Assembly (NCBI RefSeq): GCF_026914265.1
Contig: NC_069122.1
Coordinates: forward strand, 40,658,625 to 40,722,624
Direction: 5' to 3'
DNA: 64,000 nucleotides
Source of the DNA: Mya arenaria
Taxonomy: Eukaryota > Mollusca > Bivalvia > Myida > Myidae
Shown: piece after piece, positions 32,721-44,800 of the stretch
How positions within the stretch are numbered: the stretch's first letter is position 1
Layout: each line of letters begins with the position of its first letter
The notes under the pieces: generated by a model
Databases searched by the model: none
Seen by the model: only the letters and a program-made list of their open reading frames with translations
Told to the model about the DNA's origin: nothing
Program-made: the position numbers and the translations under genes

Positions 32721-35700
32721 TTCCTGACAAAAGCAATGACAAGTCAAATTAAAAAAGAAATTTCGCGATATTAAAAAACAGGGTTTCAGTGTTTGACTGA
32801 ACTTCAGCCTTTGTTGGGAGATTCAGCTCCAACTGTTTTCATTTTCAGTAATAATGACTTTGACCTTGACCCTAAGGGCTCCAAACACAATCCCATGGAA
32901 TGGAAGTCCTTCATAAACTCTTCCTATATACCAAGTTCGGTCACAATATGTCAAACCCAACTGAGGTTATTCAGTACTAACCATTTTTCTACTTTAAGCA
33001 ACAGTACCCTTGACATTGACAATGAATATCGTGCCCAAAACACAATCTTATGAAAAGTATCTATGAAATATTCATATAGACCAAGATTGGTTGCAATATG
33101 TCGAGGTCTACATAAACTCTTCCTATTTACCAAGTTTGGTCACTAAATGTCAAACCTAACTCAAATTATTCGATGAGGAATTATTAGGTGAGTTTGACGC
33201 CGCCATCCCACCAGCACGAACAACGCAAGTCATACTAAAAACTAGTTTTCCCTTTGTGAAAACCTGGTTAAAAATATGAAAATGTGCCTGTCAAAACGAA
33301 TAAAAAAGTGAAAGAAAGTCAATCAAGGAACACAGTTTGTAATTAGGGTTTAAATGTAATGGTGTAACCTAATTGTAAGATGGTCGTCAATAAATGACTG
33401 AAGTATTAACTCAATTGAATGAAGGGTAAAGAAGTTACTTATAAAAAATCCAACTTGTCCAAAAACTTTGACCGCCTTAAAAGTTTAACATAAGGAAAAT
33501 CAGGGGCTGTAATTTGTATTAAGAATTATATGGAGTTATGTTACCTCCTTTTATGCCGATCTTGAACAACTATTTGAAGTATTAAGTGATTGGATTTAGA
33601 AGTAAAAATGCCAACATGCCCTAAAATTATGACTGGACGCCGACGCAAACGCCGACGCCGGGGCGAGTAGTAAAGCTTCCTTGTTCTTCGAATATTCATG
33701 CCAAACATTGTTAAAACTATTCTTGACGAATGTGGATTTAGTTGCGTACAATATAGTCAAACTTTACAGGCACTAGAAGTGCTTTCGCCAACCATGGTGA
33801 TAATTCACTTACGGCTCAGGCTTACAAACATGGTCTAGAAATGATAACGAATCTGTTACAAATACTGAACTAATAATAAAGAACATACGTTTGATCTTTT
33901 AATGTATTTTACCTGATATATCTGTTCAATCACGTACAAATCATATGTAACCAATGTAACCTCAACGACATCGGTGATAAACTTAACTATAAATTCAAAT
34001 GTATATTATATAAACTTATCCGTTTGAGTACATTTGAGTACATTTATCTCAACATTTATATTGCAACCAATAACTTTCCCAAGCCCTTAATTATGAGTGT
34101 ATGCTTAACCTAGATAGATTACATCGTATAAACATACTTTATATTTATTATATATACAATGTGTAATACATTCCGTACTAAGCTTAGTTTTATAATAGTA
34201 CAAAACTAGATTTGACCCTGCAGCCTGGTTCAATTATAAAGTCGTGTGTTTCGTAATACAATACAGTATAAATATTTGAACCTCAGATCACATGTATTTT
34301 GTGAAGAGAGTAAAATAAAACTGTGAAGACAGATAAAACATATCACAAATAACCTACGTGTTTTAAAAGTGTTTTCTTGATAACGAATTTTGCATTTTAC
34401 TTTGTTTTGAAAAAAATATGCTTAAATACACGACATTCTTTGGTTGCCTAAATCAGGTATACTGCATAACACATTTTCCGTTCCATTTACATGTGGATGC
34501 CAAATAATTTTGATGTTTTCAGTTTGTCTTTCTTTGTTGAGATCTACATCAAGTTGTTTAAGAAAACAACATAAGTTTGGCTACAAAAAGCAAACAATTG
34601 CTGTTTACGACAAAACGAAGAAAGGGACAGCCAATTTATTTGAAAACTGTTCATTGCTGTATGATAAAAATGCGGTCCTAGCACTATAGATAATGTTCGT
34701 GAGTTTGCGTTGTGTAAAACCTATGTAATTTATAAATTTCATAGCATAGACAAAAAGCTTGAAAACCAATTTCATGAGTGCTTCGTAAAACTCTTTTTAA
34801 TTTCTTTTTGGTTAAATACGGAAGCTGAAGAGATATGTGATAGCAGACCAATTTCATGTATTTGATTGAGCAATAAGTCAAAAGACTGCCATTAAAATGA
34901 ATTGCGTATCCTTATTAAGCTTCGATAAATCGTCGTATAAAAGATGTGCGTTTGCAAAGCTTTTAATTTTTCAAATAACAGCAAATCATTTGAAAAAAAT
35001 AAGAACAGATTTTGAGGAGGTGATGCATAAAATGCGCAGCTTTTGCAAAGCTTTTGTGGTAAAGGACATATTAAGGCCTATGTTTGTGCAAATGTCCTTT
35101 TAAGCCTTTTTAAATTTGGTCATATAGACAAATACCAGGGATGCCGTTACTTTATAGAAGTTGTTTATCATTTGCTACATCTTATCCGCCAGTACCGACC
35201 CAGACCGACACGCACGTGGCATTATTATGTTTCGCATGTTTTTCGGCTTTATCGTATTTGGTCTTGCTTTTAATGCCTTAAAACATATTTAAAGATGCAC
35301 TCTTACTCCCAAATACGAATAACCACAATTAATAATATTGTGTTAATTTTCAAAAAGGGATGAATAAATTTCGAAAACAATGGTTCTTATGAAGGATACC
35401 GAGTTTGATTTGAAAGAAATGAACATAAAACACGGTATTTATACCTTATGAGACTATAGTAGACCACAGTAAATCTTTTAGCATTCACCTATCATTTAAT
35501 ATTTTTTGCGCTTTCTGCTATTAAACACACGGTTGCAATCTTGTTCATATTTTCCATAAATGCATTATTTAGTAATTAGTTAAAGATTTATCAGTCAAAA
35601 TTGAGGTTCGTTATACATGTGTATGTATTGATATTGAATAAGAGTGTCACTTTAATCTACTAGATTAATTTGATGATAAATATAAGAAACACTTTAGAAC

Positions 35701-35789
35701 AGTTTTTACTGCATGACGTCGTTTCCGACACATGACGGACTCAGGCTAAAAATACTGAAAATACTGAAAATAATAATATTAATAATTTT

Positions 35790-35859
<70 letters not shown>

Positions 35860-38800
35860 GTAATTGTAATAATAATAATGAATAACACGACAGAACGGTA
35901 ATGATAACACGACAGTACGGTAATGATAATACGACAGTACGGTAATGATAATACGATAAAATGAAAATGATAACACGACAGTACGGCAATAATAACCCGA
36001 CAGTACCATGATGATAACACGACAGTACGATAATGAGATTACGACAGCACGATGTTGATAACACGACTGTATGGTAATGATAACATGTCAGTACGGTAAT
36101 GATATCACGACAGTACGGTAATGATAACACAACAGTACGGTAACGATAACACGTCCGTACGGTAATGATAACACGACAGTATGGTAATAATAACAAGTAA
36201 GTACGGTAATGATAACACGTCAGTACGGTAATGATAACACGGCAGTACGGTAATGATAACACGTCAGTACGGTAATGATAACACGTCAGTACGGTAATGA
36301 TAACACGTCAGTACGGTAATGATAACACGTCAGTACGGTAATGATAACACGTCAGTACGGTAATGATAACACGTCAGTACGGTAATGATAACACGTCAGT
36401 ACGGTAATGATAACACGGCAGTACGGTAATGATAACACGTCAGTACGGTAATGATAACACGTCAGTAAGGTAATGATAACACGACAGTACGATGAAGATA
36501 ATACGACAGTGCGGTAATGATAACACGGCAGTACGGTAATGATAATACGACCGTACGGTTAAGATAACACAACAGAACGTAGATGATGACACCACTGTAC
36601 GGTAATGATAACACGACAGGAATATGATGATAACACGTCAGTAAGGTAATGATTCAACAACAGTATAATGATGATAACACATGAGTACGGTAATAATAAC
36701 ACGTCAGTAGTGTTGGGAATCGGACAGAAAAATTACTATCGATAATCGGTTTATGAATCGGTTTTTATCATTATTTAAGTATCTTTGGTCATCTTATTTA
36801 AGGCATACAGATACAGAACATGCACCAGATTTAAGCACTGGGTCAATGTTCCCTTACAATATTGTTTGTAGATTCTTTTGTATAAATTACAGTATTTATT
36901 CAGAACGCGACTATCTTTTAGTGTTTACAAGTTACTATAACAGAACATGAGACCACAGGCTCTATTTTTGTCTTACATTTAGTATTGTATACATGTGTAA
37001 AATAAACACAAAGAAAAATATCAATTACTTTTAAATAATCAGTCAGTTACAAGTACAACAAACAGATGCATATTCTATAATATTATGTTTTACAAGAACA
37101 GTTTCTTTCAGAAAACTGAGAAAACTAAATTCTTACATGGTAAGAAGTAAACGGTTACATGTTTTAAAAATCACTTTTAAACCACAAACATGATAAGTTG
37201 AGAACCAAACATAGTAACAACTTAACATTTCAACAAAAACTAGCATTAACCAGAAATAAGTAAATTAGTCGGAAGCGGTTACGTCCCTTGTTTCTATAAT
37301 CGATTGTTCAAATTTCACTATCGATTGTCGCCGACGTAGGCCTTTCCGATCAATTGTCGATTATAATCGATCATTGGCACAACACTACACGTCAGTACTG
37401 TAATGATAACACGAGAGTATGGTAATAATAACACGTCAGTACGGTAATGATACCACGACAGTACGGTTATTATAACACGTCAGTACGGCAATGATAACAC
37501 GACGGTACGGTAATAATAACACGACAGTACGATGATAATAATACGACCGTACGGTAATGATAACACGACAGTATGGTAATGATAACACCACAGTACGGTA
37601 ATGATAACACCACCGTACGATTTTGATAAATCGACAGAACGATGATGATAACGCGAAAGTACGATACAACGATAACGAAACGGATGGTCGGACGGACGGA
37701 ATGACGGACGGACAGAAACGCCAAACCAATATCCCGAGTATTCGGATATTTCTTAGATTTTAAGAGTGAAAAAACGGTTATTAATATTAAGTTCATCATG
37801 GCACTGAATGCGTATACACTTTTCAACCATACAGTTACTAGACCTGTAGACACGCAGCGGTTTTTAGAACTAACAGTTGTTGTATTTACATATGACCAAT
37901 CATCAAACGCCGACGTAAGGTTGACGGCCAGCAGAACAGAGCGCTAATTCGGCGAATGGTGCTTCTAAAATAAGAAGCTTAAGATCGTTGAAGTTTACAT
38001 TTAATAACGAAACCGTGTGATGGTATACTTGCCGAAGGTATGCTGAGCGCATTGAATTTAGTGACTAATGTTCGATACAATTTCAGCCCAAAAACAGCCG
38101 CATTGATGTATGTGCAGCAACCGGAGGAAGACAGGCGTTGATCGCGCTTTGTGTTTGGCCCATTTAGACGGGGAAGCCATTAACAGTGTTTTCCTATGCA
38201 TGTTTGTCGGGGGGGGGGGCGTTTGAATTCATCCGTTCGTTCTTTTGTTCGTTCGTTTGTTTATTGATGCATTCATGCAATCATCCATTCATCAATTCCC
38301 TAACTTCAACTTAAACTTTTTGATGTTGGCTGAAAGTATAATGTGCGACGCTGTTCAAATGCTCATATTTACATAGTACTTGATTTTCTGAACGATTAAA
38401 TTTCTGTTCATTTTGCATCTTGCAAAACTCCGCCTACATAGGTCACGAAAGGTCGACCACCTTTCGTGACCTTTGTAGGCGGAGTTTTGCAAGACAGCAA
38501 CGCTTTGATTGGGCGCTGGTGAATCACCGTGCGTAGAGATTTTACTACAATCTACTTTTTGCTAAAAATAGCAAGGCACATGTACACAAACAACTGATAA
38601 AATGACACTGTAAATGTGTCGAATTTTAAAATATTTGACTTAAAAACCAAGGTCGACAAGTACTATTACCGTTTACATTTGCTCTAGCGTTTTGTTCCCT
38701 AAATTTTAATTAAAGAATTGTTGTCGAACCTTTGGTCGAAATAAATCAATAAAAAATGAAAATATAAATAAAAGTATTGATTCTTATTGTCTGTGCGTTC

Positions 38801-41800
38801 ATGCAGTATGAACGCTCGGCTGCATTTTTTCTATTAACCGCGATAGCGGTTCATCGATATGCAAAATCGCGGCCGAGCGTTCATACTATATAAACGCACA
38901 AAAAATCAGAATCAATCCTTTACATACAACATGTTAGGCTATGGCGACGTCATTTGGTAATTTCAGCGTTAGTTGTTTCTGATCATCAATATAAACAATA
39001 AAAATTGTTTAACATAATTGTCCACATTCTCATTAATGAGAGGATTGATATTATGCTAAATCTGCCCATAGCATCATCACTCTAGTGTACGAGAATGAAT
39101 TGCCAATTAACCCATTTGAACACAATCTTAAACTTTATCTCCTTTAGTACAATGTAAATTCTATTTACCTAATGTTTTTGTTTTACGTGAGTAAAAAAAC
39201 GAATACACCAAATGACAAAGATAATTATAACATAATGTTTAGAGCAATGGTCATTGCTTTAAGAAAAGATGTGAAACAACGTATCTTCCTGAATCACTTT
39301 AACTTTATTTGCCACTGTATGTTGACATCTATAATGGTTGATTTTGGACATTTAAAAAATGAACGGTTAGCAAGTTTTGACACAGGCAGCATCAACTTAT
39401 GTAGAATTCTGAACTATGTGTATACATTTCAATTTCTTAACTTAATTTCGTATTGAATATTACTGTCAGGTCAAGATTATGTTGTGTTAGGAACAAAAAT
39501 CAAAGTAGGCTTACCTGTTGTTTTTTATCTGTCTGAACCAATGTTTCATTTTATACGGATGGTGATTTGCTATTCATAACCAGATATCTACTCGATTATT
39601 GTCAATATTATGACAAAATTGACTGCCAAACATCATTTCACCGTAAAAATTGAAGGCCTTTTTTGGAGGCGGGGGGGGGGGGGGAGGGGCGGACTGTCGC
39701 CTTTGGAAAACTTTCTTCGTATTAAGTATTCATATAAGTGAGAAAACTACGTTTCGCATCAGGTTGAAAATTACAAAGCATGTTTAGCAGATAATATATG
39801 GCACTCAGCGCGTCGCTTTACAAAGCGTATTGCTTTGTAGGACAATTATAAGATTTATTGCAGCTTTCAAAAATGTTTATAACCACAAAACCGGTTTTTG
39901 GTGAAGATATTGGAACGACAGAGCTTCGATATGATAAATATGTGGTACGCATATGATAATCACTCTGGTGTACGAGAATAAGGTACGGTCGCACATATAT
40001 GTTTGTTTTTTACATTTTTTACATTTTCAAAAAAGTAGGTGCGGTAAATCCGCGGAACGAAACATTAATTTTGTATGGCCTTAAAGACATCGCAGACTGA
40101 GCTTTGCGCTAATATAAGCATTAATTCAACTCACACAAGACGAATTATCCCGTCGTTTTTTTCAACTGTACACCATCATTACAATGGCTTTTAGACAATA
40201 ACACTGTGTCCAGACTTTGTTGATTGTTTACAGCTGACCAACAATTAATGTTAGACTGACTGCTGACGAGAACTAACGACTGACTGCTGACATATGTATG
40301 TCAGTACACATAAGTTGAACGAGAAGTGAATGGGGGTGTTCGGCCGGAAGATGGACGAGAGGGGGCCAAACGACGTGAGACAGAGCGTTGGCAGTTCACA
40401 GGACGGTAAATAGAGCGGTGTTTGGCCAGAAGACAGAGCGATATAGGAATTCAAAATGGTGGACATCGTGATGGTTGACCAGAATAATAACGGTAAATGT
40501 TCAAACGTCAGTTGACAGACGGTGGTGTGATAGCAGGAAAACAGAATCGTGGGGCACTCGGTAGGCAATAAGATGGAGGACAGGTATGTGTTGTGTCGGC
40601 AAAAAAGGCTAGTGCTGATCGGGATAATATATGACGGAATGGGGACGGCCATCAAGCAAATACGGTGGCACAGCAGAGGTGCAACACTTTATTAATATTG
40701 TGGTCACAACTTAGTAGCTTGAGGCCACAACTAAGAAACCTAAGGCCACAACTTAGTAACTTGTGGTAACAACTTAGTAACTTGAGGGCACAACCTATTA
40801 ACTTGTAGCTACAACTTAATATATTTTTGATAAATCATTTCGCTAACTTTCGCTAAGTTTGAAAAGGAAACGCAGGTATATTCTATCAATGCATTTTTAT
40901 ATAGTGTTGCATTGATGTCGGTTTTAACGTTAATTTACTAATAAAAAAAAATAAGTTTAGATAATTTATTGAGTGTCCGATAATTTGAAATTATATCAAT
41001 AACTTTTATATCTAGAATTGACAATCACCACATAGACATACGTATATGCCGTATATAAAAGAAGGCCTTATATTACCAGTACTTCTTGTAGCATATACTT
41101 CTGAAAGGTCTTTTTATTTATTTAAAACAGACACATGTAGTTCTTGTTTTATTTTATAAAGAACTATTTCAATGTCTATGGCAAAAATGCTAACACCCTT
41201 TGATTAAAATTAGACTTACTTTGTAATGCCGAAATGATACACATTAAAGGAGTATTTACTTATCATAAAACAAGCACTTAAATAGAACATTACTACCAAT
41301 AAAAGTGGAGGAAAGGCGGTTTTTCTAAATCGCTACTTTAAAACAGTTGTATTCATTTTTGTAGACTTCAGCAAAACAAGTCCCTATGAGCAACTCATTA
41401 AAAATGCCGTAAATTGCAATACATGATATGCCTTTTTTGATGAGCTATTTTACCTAAAATATTTATTTTTTTATATTGATAGATAAAATGTTTATCATGT
41501 ATTAAATGGTTATCCTAAAAAACGTCAATTGAAAAAAAGGCCGCTTAGTTTTGGAAAATGACCTCAACCGGAAATGAAATAATTGGTATGTCTTCTTAAA
41601 CGTCTGCAAACTAAAATCGATTCTTTTATTTCAAAAGGTTCAAATATAAAAAGTGAAATATCATATTGTTGACTGCTAAATTTTTATTTGGGCATTTTAA
41701 CGTGTTACGTTCTTGCATAGAACGACACATATAAATAGTCGGAAATCAAAACACCATTTTATAACATATATAACAATAGTTGACTCATAGCTTTGGTCAT

Positions 41801-44800
41801 TTTTCAAAGTATCACTTACCGGTAATGTTGTGAGTGAACCGTCTCGTCGAGATAGTAGTGTTGCTATCAACCGTGGTGCTCGTTGTTGTGTTGCAAACCC
41901 GATCTTTAACCGGCGCAGATTGAGCATTTGTAGACTAACAACGTCAGAGGCATGCAGTTCTTTTAATGTGAGTTCTTCGAGGTATTCGAGATGTCTAAGG
42001 TCAACAAGGTTTAATTGTGAAACATTTGGTCGACTCGCCTTGCTCCATGTGAGGTTAAGCTCTTTGACACATTTGAGTTTTGACAATATGTCCATGGCTT
42101 CACATTCCAAACCAACATTTCTTAGCACGAGAATTTTCAAACCTCGTAAATCAGAGGACTGCACTGACGATATCAGTTTACTTGCTGGTTTGTAGTCGCT
42201 GAATTGTATGTTGCAGTCTAGTAATCCATTCAAATTAGATAGGTTGATATCTTCATATGACAACCTTTCTAAAGCCACATATTTTAGATTCGTGCATATG
42301 TTTAAATCTAAAACAGATGGATCATCCATGTGCTGCAGGGTAGAAGCTATGTTCTCAGCAATACGCATTGATTTGAGGTTGGATTTTCTTTCATTCTCCA
42401 AGCAGAGTTTCAACTTTGACATATGATGCGCTGTAAGATTGGTAGAATCAAGCACGATATGCTGCAAGCAGAACTCTGCACCTATGTGTCCACTTCTCTC
42501 GGCCTCATCGTAGCCGCTCAGTATCATGTTCTGGAATGTACGAACTTTTTGAGTTTTTAATCCCTGTTTTTCACAGTTCTCAGTAAACAGCTCATTCAGT
42601 GTTTTCGAAAACTCTGCGGCTGCTACTGGATTTAAACCGCATAGAAAAAGGAAAACCTCTTTCAAAGCAAATGCACCTTCGTTCCTATGGTTCGAATATA
42701 TTTCTTTCACGAGCTTGCATGAGGTGGACACAGTCGAACCGCGGTTTGACAGAAACACAGCTGCAAGAAATTCTTGGAATGTTTTGTGAAGAAATTGGTA
42801 CTGAGGAAAGCGTTCTCCGGGCACATTGCTACCAGACAGGATACCGGATTCAAGCGATGCCTCCTTGAATTGCTTAAATATCTCTAGCTGTTTCCCCTTG
42901 ATGTTAAACACGAGGGATTCGTCCTCATTTTCTGAAAGCATTTTATCAAATGCTATCTCGCTCAGTACGTCATATAACTCATGTGGATCTTTATCTTGTT
43001 CTTTTTTGTCACACATTTCATACCATCTTTCATTAATAATTTCCTGGTAAAGAGAAGATCGAGACATGTTTTCTCTTAACTTACTCTTTTGCCAGAGCCA
43101 CACAATATGAACGAGTACGACGGGATTTGCACTGAAATGCCACAGGTGTTTGCCTTTTAGGTCAATGATGCAGGCCTTTGGTGGTTTGTTTGTTTTGTGG
43201 TACTCCTCTAACTTCCGAATGACTTTCAAAACAAGCTCTTCTGGATTCTGAACTCCATTCAATTGGACATGTTTACCCATCTGCGTTGGAATTACCCTTA
43301 ATTCAGCCAATTTGTACGGTCGCGTTGTGATTAATGCTGTACAGTTTATCCAACTTGTTTCAATATGAGGCATTTTTCCACGCCATTCGTCCAGACCATC
43401 AAGCAGGAGAAGACAGTGCTCTGATTTTAAAATTTCTCCCAGCAGTGAGTGCGCATTTTCATAGCCTGAATCAATCTTCTTTAGTATGTGTTCGACTATG
43501 ATTGCTTTAACTTCAATGTCAGTTTTGACAAGGCGTAGTATGATGTAAAATATGAATTCAAACTTTCTTAAATATGATGTGCTTGGCTCCTGCTCAACTT
43601 TCTCATTTACTTTACGCCAGTCATCCACGATTTTTTTACACAAAGAGGTCTTGCCTGTCCCAGGCTCACCCTCGACAATGATCGTTTTAGCCATTGTGTC
43701 ATCACTTGTCGAAAACAGTTGGCTTATTTCTGGAATATCTTTCTCTTGTGTGGTGCCATTTTCGGTTTTCTTTAAGGTAAGATTTGGTTTTTCGTATATC
43801 TTTTCAATTGTTTCGTCAATGTCGAGCCGAACGGTCATCTGGCTTGAAGATTTTTTATAGTACTCGATGAGCTGTGCCTTTAACTCTGAAAAATATGCAT
43901 CTTATCAAACAAAGAACAATGCTTGATATATCCATATAGCATATACAATACATGGATATGAAAAATATTATACATCTGGTGATGACATATAGAATAGAAT
44001 ATAAACCAGACGATACCGCACATGATGATTGTCTGAAATAAAATAAAAGATAGCTTTCCATCCTGCCTTACAGCTAATTGTTTTTCTATTTTATACTGTT
44101 GTAATTACTTAAGATAATTATACACTGACGAAATAAGCATGTTAATGATACGCAGTGCTGCCTACCCTTTATTTTTAAAACATTTATTTAAGTGATAGTG
44201 ACTGAAATTGAAAACAAATGAAGACAATGTTGTACGAATGCTCGTTATGTTTATTCCAAGCCTTATTGTAATGACAAAGAAATAATTCATTGAACTTATG
44301 AATATTCTCCAGAACATCATCAATCTATCAATGTTCAGGAAATTGGAAATGCTTTTAAATGACAAAAATGAGAAAAGCCATTTTATTTACATTTATAATT
44401 AACATTTCTGGAAACCATTTTGTAAAGTGTTATTTATTATTTAAGTACAAATGGTAAATTCGGATAAATTGAATTATAATAGTTGAATGCAACCAAAATA
44501 TTAGTTTTCAAAAACGAGTTACCATAGGTCTACAAAACTGAGTGAAAAGTATAATTATAATATATTAATGAACTATTTAAGCATAAACAAATCTTTTATT
44601 AATTAACATTTCATAGATGTACCTCAGTTTTGTGTAACCTAAAATGAAAGGTTTTACGTCTGAACGCAGTACAAATTAATCATTTTCTTACCAATTGTAT
44701 AGAAACAAATATTAAGACAAAATGTATTTCTATGTTGATTAGAAGGAACTTATATTTCTTTTCAGTCAACTGACTTCTGTAATTATTTTAAATATATTTC

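Noticed and set aside
32197..32752. Poly-Ser/Ile/His and poly-Met/Asp frames
   Set aside because: Pure trinucleotide-repeat translation on both strands.
39172..39456. 94-codon ATG frame
   Set aside because: AT-rich, no domain, no splice or promoter evidence.
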